Notes: a model not told the origin generated them from the sequence alone. Counted from the stretch's first letter, positions 31,656-45,010 are shown. The stretch is 64,000 bases of DNA from Nemertoderma westbladi (GCA_032718475.1 JAUCBJ010000593.1:1-64000); one strand, 5' to 3'. Numbers and translations: made by a program.

Positions 31656-32599
31656 TCTCATCTATAAGGCCTCTCCTTCCATATATCCCAGCCTCCCACC
31701 TCCCTCCACCTCCTCTATAAGGGCCCCCTTCCATATATCCCAGTCTCCAACCACCCTCCATCTCCTCTATAAGGCCTCTCCTTCCATATATCTCAGCCTC
31801 CCACCTCCTTCCATCTCCTCTATAAGGCCTCTCCGCTCTACAACTTGTATTTATTAATGTAGGCCTCTCCTTCCATATATCCCAACCTCCCACCTCCCTC
31901 CATCTCCTCTATAAGGCCTCTCCTTCCATATATCTCAGCCTCCCACCTCCCTCCATCTCCTCTATAAGGCCTCTCCGCTCTACAACTTGTATTTACTAAT
32001 GTAGGCCTCTCCTTCCATATATCCCAACCTCCCACCTCCCTCCATCTCCTCTATAAGGCCTCTCCTTCCATATATCCCAGCCTCCCACCTCCCTTCATCT
32101 CCTCTATAAGGTCACCCTTCCATATATCCCAGCCTCCCACCTCCCTCCATCTCCACTATAAGGGCCCCCTTCCATATATCCCAGTCTCCAACCTCCCTTC
32201 ATCTCCTCTCTAAGGGCCCCCCTTCAATATATCCCAGCCTCCCACCTCCCTCCACCTCCTCTATAAGGCCTCTCCTTCCATATATCCCAGCCTCCCACCT
32301 CCCTTCATCTCCTCTATAAGGTCACCCTTCCATATATCCCAGCCTCCCACCTCCCTTCATCTCCTCTCTAAGGGCCCCCCTTCAATATATCCCAGCCTCC
32401 CACCTCCCTCCACCTCCTCTATAAGGCCTCTCCTTCCATATATCCCAGCCTCCCACCTCCCTCCACCTCCTCTATAAGGTCCCTCTTGCATATATCCCAG
32501 CCTCCCACCTCCCTTCATCTCCTCTCTAAGGGCCCCCCTTCCATATATCCCAGCCTCCAACCTCCCTGCATCTCCTCTATAAGTCCTCTCCTTCCATAT

Positions 32600-35280
32600 A
32601 TCCCAACCTCCCACCTCCCTCCATCCCCTCTATAAGGCCTCTCCTTCCATATATCCCAACCTCCCACCTCCCTCCATCCCCTCTATAAGGCCTCTCCTTC
32701 CATATATATCAGCCTCCCACCTCCCTCCACCTCCTCTATAAGGGCTCTCCTTCAATATATCCCAGCATCCCACCTCCCTCCACCTCCTCTATAAGGGCCC
32801 CCTTCCATATATCCCAGTCTCCAACCACCCTCCATCTCCTCTATAAGGCCTCTCCTTCCATATATATCAGCCTCCCACCTCCCTCCATCTCCTCTATAAG
32901 GCCTCTCCGCTCTACAACTTGTATTTATTAATGTAGGCCTCTCCTTCCATATATCCCAACCTCCCACCTCCCTCCATCTCCTCTATAAGGCCTCTCCTTC
33001 CATATATCTCAGCCTCCCACCTCCCTCCATCTCCTCTATAAGGCCTCTCCGCTCTACAACTTGTATTTATTAATGTAGGCCTCTCCTTCCATATATCCCA
33101 GCCTCCCACATCCCTCCATCTCCTCTATAAGGTCTCCCTTCCATATATCCCAGTCTCCAACCACCCTCCATCTCCTCTATAAGGCCTCTCCTTCCATATA
33201 TATCAGCCTCCCACCTCCCTCCACCTCCTCTATAAGGGCTCTCCTTCAATATATCCCAGCATCCCACCTCCCTCCACCTCCTCTATGAGGGCCCCCTTCC
33301 ATATATCCCAGTCTCCCGCCTCCCTCCACCTCCTCTATAAGGCCTCTCCTTCCACATATATCAGCCTCCCACCTCCCTCCATCTCCTCTATAAGGCCTCT
33401 CCGCTCTACAACTTGTATTTATTAATGTAGGCATCTCCTTCCATATATCCCAACCTCCCACCTTCCTCCATCTCCTCTATAAGGCCTCTCCTTCCATATA
33501 TCTCAGCCTCCCACCTCCCTCCATCTCCTCTATAAGGCCTCTCCGCTCTACAACTTGTATTTATTAATGTAGGCCTCTCCTTCCATATATCCCAACCTCC
33601 CACCTCCCTCCATCTCATCTATAAGGCCTCTCCTTCCATATATCCCAGCCTCCCACCTCCCTTCATCTCCTCTATAAGGTCACCCTTCCATATATCCCAG
33701 CCTCCCACCTCCCTCCACCTCCTCTATAAGGGCCCCCTTCCATATATCCCAGTCTCCAACCACCCTCCATCTCCTCTATAAGGCCTCTCCTTCCATATAT
33801 CTCAGCCTCCCACCTCCCTCCATCCCCTCTATAAGGCCTCTCCTTCCATATATCCCAACCTCCCACCTCCCTCCATCTCCTCTATAAGGCCTCTCCGCTC
33901 TACAACTTGTATTTATTAATGTAGGCCTCTCCTTCCATATATCCCAACCTCCCACCTCCCTCCATCCCCTCTATAAGGCCTCTCCTTCCATATATCCCAA
34001 CCTCCCACCTCCCTCCATCCCCTCTATAAGGCCTCTCCTTCCATATATATCAGCCTCCCACCTCCCTCCACCTCCTCTATAAGGGCTCTCCTTCAATATA
34101 TCCCAGCATCCCACCTCCCTCCACCTCCTCTATAAGGGCCCCCTTCCATATATCCCAGTCTCCAACCACCCTCCATCTCCTCTATAAGGCCTCTCCTTCC
34201 ATATATATCAGCCTCCCACCTCCCTCCATCTCCTCTATAAGGCCTCTCCGCTCTACAACTTGTATTTATTAATGTAGGCCTCTCCTTCCATATATCCCAA
34301 CCTCCCACCTCCCTCCATCTCCTCTATAAGGCCTCTCCTTCCATATATCTCAGCCTCCCACCTCCCTCCATCTCCTCTATAAGGCCTCTCCGCTCTACAA
34401 CTTGTATTTATTAATGTAGGCCTCTCCTTCCATATATCCCAGCCTCCCACATCCCTCCATCTCCTCTATAAGGTCTCCCTTCCATATATCCCAGTCTCCA
34501 ACCACCCTCCATCTCCTCTATAAGGCCTCTCCTTCCATATATATCAGCCTCCCACCTCCCTCCACCTCCTCTATAAGGGCTCTCCTTCAATATATCCCAG
34601 CATCCCACCTCCCTCCACCTCCTCTATGAGGGCCCCCTTCCATATATCCCAGTCTCCCGCCTCCCTCCACCTCCTCTATAAGGCCTCTCCTTCCATATAT
34701 ATCAGCCTCCCACCTCCCTCCATCTCCTCTATAAGGCCTCTCCGCTCTACAACTTGTATTTATTAATGTAGGCATCTCCTTCCATATATCCCAACCTCCC
34801 ACCTCCCTCCATCTCCTCTATAAGGCCTCTCCTTCCATATATCTCAGCCTCCCACCTCCCTCCATCTCCTCTATAAGGCCTCTCCGCTCTACAACTTGTA
34901 TTTATTAATGTAGGCCTCTCCTTCCATATATCCCAACCTCCCACCTCCCTCCATCTCATCTATAAGGCCTCTCCTTCCATATATCCCAGCCTCCCACCTC
35001 CCTTCATCTCCTCTATAAGGTCACCCTTCCATATATCCCAGCCTCCCACCTCCCTCCACCTCCTCTATAAGGGCCCCCTTCCATATATCCCAGTCTCCAA
35101 CCACCCTCCATCTCCTCTATAAGGCCTCTCCTTCCATATATCTCAGCCTCCCACCTCCCTCCATCCCCTCTATAAGGCCTCTCCTTCCATATATCCCAAC
35201 CTCCCACCTCCCTCCATCTCCTCTATAAGGCCTCTCCGCTCTACAACTTGTATTTATTAATGTAGGCCTCTCCTTCCATA
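32600..35280. repeat. Higher-order tandem duplication of 1,341 bp inside minisatellite D
   Basis: Landmarks recur at a constant 1,341-bp offset: 32752/34093, 32912/34253, 33070/34411, 33246/34587, 33406/34747 and 33672/35013. Unit variants, including the rare CTATGAGGGCCC variant at 33283 and 34624, are shared in order. The two copies are nearly identical, so this is a recent block duplication. Confidence 0.9.
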
Positions 35281-38200
35281 TATCCCAACCTCCCACCTCC
35301 CTCCATCTCCTCTATAAGGCCTCTCCTTCCATATATCCCAGCCTCCCACCTCCCTTCATCTCCTCTATAAGGTCACCCTTCCATATATCCCAGCCTCCCA
35401 CCTCCCTCCACCTCCTCTATAAGGCCTCTCCTTCCATATATCCCAGTCTCCCACCTCCCTCCATCTCCTCTATAAGGCCTCTCCTTCCATATATCCCAAC
35501 CTCCCACCTCCCACCTCCCTCCACCTCCTCTATAAGGCCCCCCTTCCATATATCCCAACCTCCCACCTCCCTCCATCTCCTCTATAAGGCCTCTCCTTCC
35601 ATATATCCCACCCTCCAACCACCCTCCATCTCCTCTATAAGGCCTCTCCTTCCATATATCCCAGCCTCCCACCTCCCTCCACCTCCTCTATAAGGCCCCC
35701 CCTTCCATATATCCCAGCCTCCCACCTCCCTCCATCCCCTCTATAAGGCCCCCCCTTCCATATATCCCAGCCTCCAACCTCCCTGCATCTCCTCTATAAG
35801 TCCTCTCCTTCCATATATCCCAACCTCCCACCTCCCTCCATCCCCTCTATAAGTCCTCTCCTTCCATATATCCCAACCTCCCACCTCCCTCCACCTCCTC
35901 TATAAGGCCTCTCCTTCCATATATCCCAGCCTCCCACCTCCCTCCACCTCCTCTATAAGGGCTCTCCTTCCATATATCCCAGCCTCCCACCTCCCTCCAT
36001 CTCCTCTATAAGGTCACCCTTCCATATATCCCAGCCTCCCACCTCCCTGCATCTCCTCTATAAGGTCCCCCTTCCATATATCCCAACCTCCCACCTCCCT
36101 CCATCTCCTCTATAAGGCCTCTCCTTCCATATATCCCAGCCTCCCACCTCCCTGCATCTCCTCTATAAGGCCTCTCCTTCCATATATCCCAACCTCCCAC
36201 CTCCCTCCATCTCCTCTATAAGGCCCCCCCTTCCATATATCCCAGCCTCCCACCTCCCTCCATCTCCTCTATAAGTCCTCTCCTTCCATATATCCCAGCC
36301 TCCCACCTCCCTCCATCTCCTCTATAAGGCCTCTCCTTCCATATATCCCAGCCTCCCACCTCCCTCCACCTCCTCTATAAGGCCCCCCCTTCCATATATC
36401 CCAGCCTCCAACCTCCCTGCATCTCCTCTATAAGTCCTCTCCTTCCATATATCCCAACCTCCCACCTCCCTCCACCTCCTCTATAAGGCCCCCCCTTCCA
36501 TATATCCCAGCCTCCAACCTCCCTGCATCTCCTCTATAAGTCCTCTCCTTCCATATATCCCAACCTCCCACCTCCCTCCATCCCCTCTATAAGGCCTCTC
36601 CTTCCATATATCCCAGCCTCCCACCTCCCTCCACCTCCTCTATAAGGCCCCCCCTTCCATATATCCCAGCCTCCCACCTCCCTCCATCTCCTCTATAAGG
36701 TCCTCTCCTTCCATATATCCCAACCTCCCACCTCCCTCCATCTCCTCTATAAGGCCTCTCCTTCCATATATCCCAGCCTCCCACCTCCCTCCACCTCCTC
36801 TATAAGGCCCCCCCTTCCATATATCCCAGCCTCCCACCTCCCTTCATCTCCTTTCTAAGGGCCCCCCTTCCATATATCCCAGCCTCCCACCTCCCTCCAC
36901 CTCCTCTATAAGGTCACCCTTCCATATATCCCAGCCTCCCACCTCCCTCCATCTCCTCTATAAGGCCCCTCCTTCCATATATCCCAGCCTCCCACCTCCC
37001 ACCATCTCCTCTATAAGGCCTCTCCTTCCATATATCCCAACCTCCCGCCTCCCTCCATCCCCTCTATAAGGCCTCTCCTTCCATATATCTCAGCCTCCCA
37101 CCTCCCTCCATCTCCTCTATAAGGCCTCTCCGCTCTACAACTTGTATTTATTAATGTAGGCCTCTCCTTCCATATATCCCAACCTCCCACCTCCCTCCAT
37201 CCCATCTATAAGGCCTCTCCTCCCATATATCCCAGCCTCCCACCTCCCTCCATCTCCTCTATAAGGTCTCCCTTCCATATATCCCAGCCTCCCACCTCCC
37301 TCCATCTCCTCTATAAGGCCTCTCCGCTCTACAACTTGTATTTATTAATGTAGGCCTCTCCTTCCATATATCCCAGCCTCCCACCTCCCTCCATCTCCTC
37401 TATAAGGTCTCCCTTCCATATATCCCAGCCTCCCACCTCCCTCCATCTCCTCTATAAGGCCTCTCCGCTCTACAACTTGTATTTATTAATGTAGGCCTCT
37501 CCTTCCATATATCCCAACCTCCCACCTCCCTCCATCTCCTCTATAAGGCCTCTCCTTCCATATATCCCAACCTCCCGCCTCCCTCCATCTCCTCTATAAG
37601 GTCTCCCTTCCATATATCCCAGCCTCCCACCTCCCTCCATCTCCTCTATAAGGCCTCTCCGCTCTACAACTTGTATTTATTAATGTAGGCCTCTCCTTCC
37701 ATATATCCCAACCTCCCACCTCCCTCCATCTCCTCTATAAGGTCTCCCTTCCATATATCCCAGCCTCCCACCTCCCTCCATCTCCTCTATAAGGCCTCTC
37801 CGCTCTACAACTTGTATTTATTAATGTAGGCCTCTCCTTCCATATATCCCAACCTCCCACCTCCCTCCATCTCCTCTATAAGGCCTCTCCTTCCATATAT
37901 CCCAACCTCCCGCCTCCCTCCATCTCCTCTATAAGGTCTCCCTTCCATATATCCCAGCCTCCCACCTCCCTCCATCTCCTCTATAAGGCCTCTCCGCTCT
38001 ACACTTGTATTTTTATGAGGCCTCTCCTTCCATATATCCCAGCCTCCCACCTCCCTCCATCTCCTCTATAAGGCCTCTCCGCTCTACAACTTGTATTTAT
38101 TAATGTAGGCCTCTCCTTCCATATATCCCAGCCTCCCACCTCCCTCCATCTCCTCTATAAGGGCCTCACTCCTCTCCATATATCCCAGCCTCCCACCTCC

Positions 38201-39940
38201 CTCCACCTCCTCTATAAGGTCTCCCTTCCATATATCCCAGCCTCCCACCTCCCTCCATCTCCTCTATAAGGCCTCTCCGCTCTACAACTTGTATTTATTA
38301 ATGTAGGCCTCTCCTTCCATATATCCCAACCTCCCACCTCCCTCCACCTCCTCTATAAGGCCTCTCCTTCCATATATCCCAGCCTCCCACCTCCCTCCAT
38401 CTCCTCTATAAGGTCTCCCTTCCATATATCCCAGCCTCCCACCTCCCTCCATCTCCTCTATAAGGCCTCTCCGCTCTACAACTTGTATTTATTAATGTAG
38501 GCCTCTCCTTCCATATATCCCAACCTCCCACCTCCCTCCACCTCCTCTATAAGGCCTCCCTTCCATATATATCAGCCTCCCACCTCCCTCCATCTCCTCT
38601 ATAAGGCCTCTCCTTCCATATATCCCAACCTCCCGCCTCCCTCCATCCCCTCTATAAGGCCTCTCCTTCCCCATATATCCCAACCTCCCGCCTCCCTCCA
38701 TCCCCTCTATAAGGCCTCTCCTTCCATATATCTCAGCCTCCCACCTCCCTCCATCTCCTCTATAAGGCCTCTCCGCTCTACAACTTGTATTTATTAATGT
38801 AGGCCTCTCCTTCCATATATCCCAACCTCCCACCTCCCTCCATCTCCTCTATAAGGCCTCTCCTTCCATATATCCCAACCTCCCGCCTCCCTCCATCCCC
38901 TCTATAAGGCCTCTCCTTCCATATATCCCAGCCTCCCACCTCCCTCCATCTCCTCTATAAGGCCTCTCCGCTCTACAACTTGTATTTATTAATGTAGGCC
39001 TCTCCTTCCATATATCCCAGCCTCCCACCTCCCTCCATCTCCTCTATAAGGCCTCTCCTTCCATATATCTCAGCCTCCCACCTCCCTCCATCTCCTCTAT
39101 AAGGCCTCTCCGCTCTACAACTTGTATTTATTAATGTAGGCCTCTCCTCCCATATATTCCAACCGCCCACCTCCCTCCACCTCCTCTATAAGGCCCCCCC
39201 TTCCATATATCCCAGCCTCCCACCTCCCTCCATCTCCTTTCTAAGGGCCCCCCTTCCATATATCCCAACCTCCCACCTCCCTCCACCTCCTCTATAAGGC
39301 CTCTCCTTCCATATATCCCAACCTCCCACCTCCCTCCATCCCCTCTATAAGGCCCCCCCCCTTCCATATATCCCAGCCTCCCACCTCCCTTCATCTCCTT
39401 TCTAAGGGCCCCCCTTCCATATATCCCAACCTCCCACCTCCCTTCATCTCCTCTATAAGGGATCCCCTTCCATATATCCCAACCTCCCACCTCCCTTCAT
39501 CTCCTCTATAAGGGATCCCCTTCCATATATCCCAGTCTCCAACCTCCCTTCATCTCCTCTCGAAGGGCCCCCCTTCAATATATCCCAGCCTCCCACCTCC
39601 CTCCACCTCCTCTATAAGGCCTCTCCGCTCTACAACTTGTATTTATTAATGTAGGCCTCTCCTTCCATATATCCCAGCCTCCCACCTCCCTCCATCTCCT
39701 CTATAAGGTCTCCCTTCCATATATCCCAACCCCCACCTCCCTCCATCTCCTCTATAAGGCCTCTCCGCTCTACAACTTGTATTTAGTAATGTAGGCCCCC
39801 CCTTCCATATATCCCAACCTCCCACCTCCCTCCACCTCCTCTATAAGGCCTCTCCTTCCATATATCCCAGCCTCCCACCTCCCTCCATCTCCTCTATAAG
39901 GCCTCTCCGCTCTACAACTTGTATTTATTAATGTAGGCCC

Positions 39941-42577
39941 CTATACTTTCGCGCCCAAATCATCTGGCTTATATATATAATCTCCAGGATATATTACTGA
40001 TATACTGTATCAGTATATACTGTATTACACTGTGTTGCCGCGATTATTTATTTATTCAAAGGAAACCCAATACGGGATTAAACGGAATATCCTGTTACAT
40101 TAATCCAAACAAGAGTAATGAATAGGCACCATATTTATATATTCCTCGCTAGTATTGTAGTATGTAGGCGAAGGAAGGTGAGATTTGTATCAACACATTA
40201 CAAAATTATTATTTTAAAGATACTTCACATTCATGATGTTTGACATTCAGTTAGCATAATTCATCTCAATGACACCGTCACCGAACCGTAAATATTAATT
40301 CTTCGCAATGCTCTTATCCTGGAGAGAAAAAATTGATTCATTAAACTATAAACTTTCGGTTGTCATATATATAGTGTGGGGCGAGCCATGAAGTAATGTG
40401 AGTATTACTAGCGTACGTACTAGTGCTATTAATCAATTTGCCTGTATGGAGTAGGCCTAAACCAAATTTGGTGCACACGAAGTCTGTCAAATGTTTATAA
40501 AATATTTTGTGTGGGGAACTTTGTAGTTCTCCAGCTTTTAATTGTTTGCGATCCTCTGCGGTTAGTTATCTATAATTGGTTCCTGTTATAACCAAGTTAT
40601 ATAACCGGGATGCTGCATTGAGAATGCTATGCGGTTATCGACAAAGGTGCGAATAACTTTGGCAAGATTATCCGAATCTCCAAGGTAGTGCCATTTAAGA
40701 GGCAGCTCAAGACAGTCATTGGCTGTCCAGGTCCACCTTGCTTATTATCTCCATGAGGCCGCCAAAGCACAAGATGATGCACTGACTGGTCCTCAAGGTA
40801 TAATCTCCTGCAAAGTGGTCGCTGGACGCTTCATCGTCGAACGACGTGTCGTGAACGACGGTCGGTGAACATTTCAAAATAAAACACTGAGACTGAGAAT
40901 AATAGTAAGACCGTTAAATAACATAAGGACCATAAAATCAGGTCTGTGGAGACCGTATAATAATGTTTTAACCTTTTTCGCTTAGCTCGGAAACTTGGTG
41001 CTGCGAACACCACAACTTTGTCACTGCCTAAATATCAGTGGAAACATTACGGACAGTCGCAAGTAAAATAAGTGAATTGAAAGTATTTTGGTCACCTTTT
41101 TCTTTTTCTTTTGGATTTTATCCCTTTTTGAAGCGGTGGAGCCTTTTGGTTGGCTGTTCATTCAGCTTAATAATTATACTATAAGCTTCCTATATTATCT
41201 GAATCCCGGAGAAGTGAGTATCGATTTAATTTGAAACCCGCGAATCAAGCGAAGTCTCCAAAACTCGACTGCACCCCCATACGAGCACAAGTTCTACTGC
41301 TGTTCTAAATAATGTAACCTTGGGTTTTCATTTTATTGAAGGAATTCACATGACTTCCATATCCATGATCCAAAGTATCTGTTGTCATTAACATGCGCAA
41401 GCACACCATCCATGGAGCTTATGCTCATACAATCAGCATTTCATGAAACTTGGGCCTTCTTGGAATTATTAACATCTAAAAAATAAAAGAAATTACTTAT
41501 ACTTATTATATCATTAGAAGCAAGCAGACTGCTCCAACGTGCCGAGGAGCTCAGTTGGGCTTCCTCCAGTGATTCTGAGAGTACTCCTAAGTCATCAGCA
41601 AAGTCTAGACTAGTAGGGTAGTCGGTAAGGTGTTTGGCTGGATCTCTTCAATTGAAACGAGTTATTAATTCGCTGAGGTGGGATTTGCGTCAAGGGATTT
41701 GCATAATTTTGCTGCAATAGTCGCTACTTTACAAGTACAAGAGTGGGATTTAATTTCCTCCTTAAGTTACGACATGACGTTCCTTTCAGCCCTTCTTACC
41801 TTCCGTTCATAAACTAATTACTGAAGTACACCAACCTGTCTGCCATTTCCCCATGTGGCTGGCTACCCGTTACTTCTTTATAAGGTTTGTGCCATTGTTG
41901 GGTGAGGACCAAGGACTATTACTAATAGAATTCCATGACGGGAACTTGAGTGACGGAGAGACAAATTACAATAGTAGACAGACAGTCGGGAGTTGAACGG
42001 CATTGATAAAATATATGTGAAACCCCAATACACTACTTGATTATGAACCGATGGTCAACCAGATTCCTAGTTCAATTGGACCGCAAGAGATTTCTGTCAC
42101 TTTCTGCCGATTACTTTCGCGTTTGGGTGGATTTCGGGTTCGGGCAGATAGTTTATCGATTTGAGATCGGCCCCCAGTCCCGAAGGAAGAATCGGCCACT
42201 CGTGGCGCTGGGAATTATCCACCAGAGATGTCAAATTTCCGAACGCAACAACAAAAAGCGATCGATAAACTATGGCTTTCTCGTTAGATATACCAGTTTA
42301 GTTTGGCCTAATAAAGTCCTTTCTTTAGAGCTATCCCGGTTCACAAAGCTGTTGTATTGACTTCGCTAGCCCCATATGGCGCGAGTGTAATATATTCGGG
42401 AATTATTAAGATATTTTTCCCGAACATATAATGCGGGATATTGCGTGGCGCGAATACGAGTTTAGTTTGAGATGTAAGTAAACTTATACTACAATCCCAC
42501 CCGCACCCGATCAATTTTATATTAAGTGCAATATCATGTAAAATATTATTACAATATGGAATTATTATTGGTTGCAG
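39941..42577. other. Unassigned, probably intronic
   Basis: No repeat array and no ORF with recognisable domains (42037-42360 is open but shows none). TAGGCCTA near 40453. If the signal-peptide and laminin-G exons belong together, this is the 3' end of intron 1. Confidence 0.35.
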
Positions 42578-42780
42578 ATGGTTATACATTTACATTCAAT
42601 GGAACTCAACATATTTGGATACGGTTGAGTAGCTATCCTCCCACAACTTCTTCCGTAAATTATCGCTCCGATGATAATATCAGCATTCGGTTTAGTAGTT
42701 ACAGACGGGATGGGCTGCTTCTCTTCATGGGCTCCACGGTCAACGACCAGTTCCTAAAAGTTGAGATTGGCGATGACAAG
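42578..42780 (+). CDS. Laminin-G (LNS) domain exon, neurexin-like
   Basis: Translation from a phase-1 start gives DGYTFTFNGTQHIWIRL, then SIRFSSYRRDGLLLFMG and DQFLKVEIGDDKV. This is the LamG beta-sandwich pattern (FxG....WxR, xxFRTxxxxGLLLYxG, FLxLELxDGxV). FNGTQHIWIR resembles the FxGxxxxWxR start of the first LNS domain of alpha-neurexins. TTGCAG at 42572-42577 after a T-rich stretch is the acceptor. Frame 1 hits TAA at 42808, so a donor must come earlier: AAG/GTTAAT at 42780/42781 is the best candidate, although the LamG-like text runs about nine residues past it. The exon phase fits the signal-peptide exon at 14293-14353. No further exon of this gene was found in the window. Confidence 0.6.
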
Positions 42781-44522
42781 GTTAATATTGTACAATATTT
42801 TAATTTATAATATTTGATATTGGCCGGTTATTATTTATTTCTTCCAATCTTTGTATTTACACCGGACCAACCTATTATACGCTGGTAATAGCAGCACTGT
42901 TTTGGTAATAATAATCTCCAAAAGAAAATTGACCTAAATAAGAAATAACAGCTGATTACTAGTTTATCGTTTTGGTTACCATCACGTGCCATAGTAACCT
43001 ACGGCCCTTTCCCTTAATACGAGATATTAATTCGATATGCATCAATAGTCCTCCAACTTACCCCTAAATAATCTAAGCAACCGATAATTCTTTAATTAAC
43101 AATTAATTAACATAATTTTGATAGTCGCCATTATTATTCCCCATTTTCGAGATAATTACAGTTGTTTTGTAAAAATTTATTTTCTGAATTGATATATTAT
43201 TATTAACATTGCCAAGTTAAAATTGCAAAAGGTGATCCGGTTTCTGACAGGTTATTATCAAACTGGGGGAAATCAGTCTGAGGCTAGCTAGGAAATCAAC
43301 GGTGGTGAAGCTTTGTGAAGAACCAACGTCAACTTCAATCTCATAACACATTTATTACGCCAATTCATAAGTGATTGAAGGCTCACCAAAGCTATCAATA
43401 CTCAAGGGGTTGGTTACCTTGAAAAAGAAAATTAATACATTGTTTTGTATTTTTCCTTGGGATCTAGTTATTCTGAGACGTGAAATTACATGTGGGAAAT
43501 AAACGTGAACTTTCAACCATCGATACGGGATCCCCAGAGAGTGTAGGGACGACTGGACCGATTGATATGGATGATATGCAGATAGGTTTTAGGTAGACGC
43601 CCACTGTGAGAGGAATTAAACTTGAGCATACCATGCGAAATATATACCTGATAGAATTCTCTCGCGCTCAACTTGGTATTAATTCGGGAGAGTACATTAA
43701 TGTATGTGTGCATGGTGTGTCCAGCATTAGTAAAACAATCCAATCTTAACTAATGAAAAAATTCTTCCCAGTTGGTGTCAGTAGTAGGTGAGGGTCGCAG
43801 ATGGTTGATGTCGTTAAGTGATGATATACAATCTTATAATGATAAACGCAAACCGGTTCGGTAGCACAACATTGCCATTTAGTGCCCCGTACTGATGTTT
43901 TACCTGAGAAACTGGCTTCCCAAACAATCCACAACTCTAAATAGGATACTGAGATAGTGGAATCATGTTCAATGAAGTGCGAGTAATAATAACCCAACCA
44001 TGTTGAGTAATTAATTCACATACAATTTGCACACACACATAATATATACTACTAACTACAGCATAAATACGAAGCACGAAGAAAAATACAGGGTAAATTA
44101 TTTGAATTCGTAGGTAAGTTGTACTATTTTGCGTAACAGGATATTGCATTCCTGACAGGCTCATTGTCCAAGTAGCCGTAGAAGTAGCCGTACACAGCCG
44201 TACACAATGCAAAAACCAATCGCTACTTCTCTCATCAAATGAGACAGCCATCCTATGGAATTCGTATGATTCAAATGAAATTCACTTTATTACAGCTTAC
44301 AGGATATACTACACAACATCAGCCTCTTTCCCAATCAAATAAGGGAAAACTTTCGCGCTGATTGAGAAACCCGATCGAATGTGCCTCGGCCTCGGGGCAT
44401 CTTCTCCTTGACAATTGTAATTCAGTCTAGGACAACAAGTCTCCTAGGGTAACAACAGTCGCTATGGAATATTGTAAACATGGTGAATTACACAGCCAAC
44501 TAACAGGCATCATTTATATAAC
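42781..44522. other. Unassigned, probably intronic or intergenic
   Basis: No ORF with domain content and no array. Several short minus-strand ORFs (43513-44251) have no recognisable similarity. Confidence 0.35.
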
Positions 44523-45010
44523 TGCAGGTTGCATCTCGTGTTGGTCTTTTTGTAAACTCCAAAAAGACCAAAATCATGACAGTTAATCTAGACAGCGCTC
44601 AGGAAATGTCTGATCGTAAGGGAATAAGCTCTATAAGGGGCAGCTTGCTTGAGCACGTAGATGACTTCTGCTACTTGGGATCATGGATCAGAAATTCAGG
44701 TGAAGACCGACCTTCGGATACGTAAGAAGAGGCATGGGAAGCGTTAAATAGTGTGTCCAGGATTTGGAAGTCCCATAGAATAAAACGGACCTTAAGGTTC
44801 GATTATTTATAAGGCTGCAGTAGTACCAGTACTCCTCTATGGGAGTCCATGCTGGGCTCTAACTGCTGAGGACACCAAATCTCTGGATGGCTCATTCACA
44901 AGAATGCTACGCCGGGTTCACTGTGACAAGTACAATGCCACATCTACAACCAGACACTATATAACATTGGAGGTGTCTCATTGGTTGCCCCAAGCTTGGT
45001 TGACCTTTAG
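44523..45010 (+). pseudogene. LINE reverse transcriptase C-terminal fragment, decayed
   Basis: Plus-strand translation gives ASRVGLFVNSKKTKIM, then VDDFCYLGSWIRNSGED, then AWEALNSVSRIWKSHRIKRT. These are the typical palm/thumb motifs after the YADD box of non-LTR retrotransposons (VNxKKTExM, FxYLGSxI, W..L..IWKS). Stops and frame changes interrupt it; after a frame change, a relic of LLYGSEAWTLT and LDG..TRMLRRV follows (about 44835-44920). Different in type from the minus-strand relic at 52.8 kb. Confidence 0.8.

Larger units (their letters stand above)
31651..39940. repeat. Minisatellite D, right part (about 53-bp unit plus 36-bp module)
   Basis: Continuation of the array at 14432-16572; together about 10.4 kb and roughly 200 units. 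The main unit has TCCATATATCCCA(G/A)CCTCCC and CTCTATAAGG(C/G)C. The 36-bp module CTACAACTTGTATTTATTAA with TGTAGG occurs about 30 times over the whole array, mostly at regular positions, so larger composite units exist. Numerous minus-strand ORFs of 60-120 codons are artefacts of the unit. Confidence 0.95.

Noticed and set aside
14656-39490. Many minus-strand ORFs of 60-120 aa with GGWDIWKERP-like repeats
   Set aside because: All lie within minisatellite D, repeat with its period and are broken wherever unit length changes.
42037-42360. 107-aa ORF upstream of the LamG exon as an additional exon
   Set aside because: No recognisable domain, no convincing acceptor/donor pair in a compatible phase.
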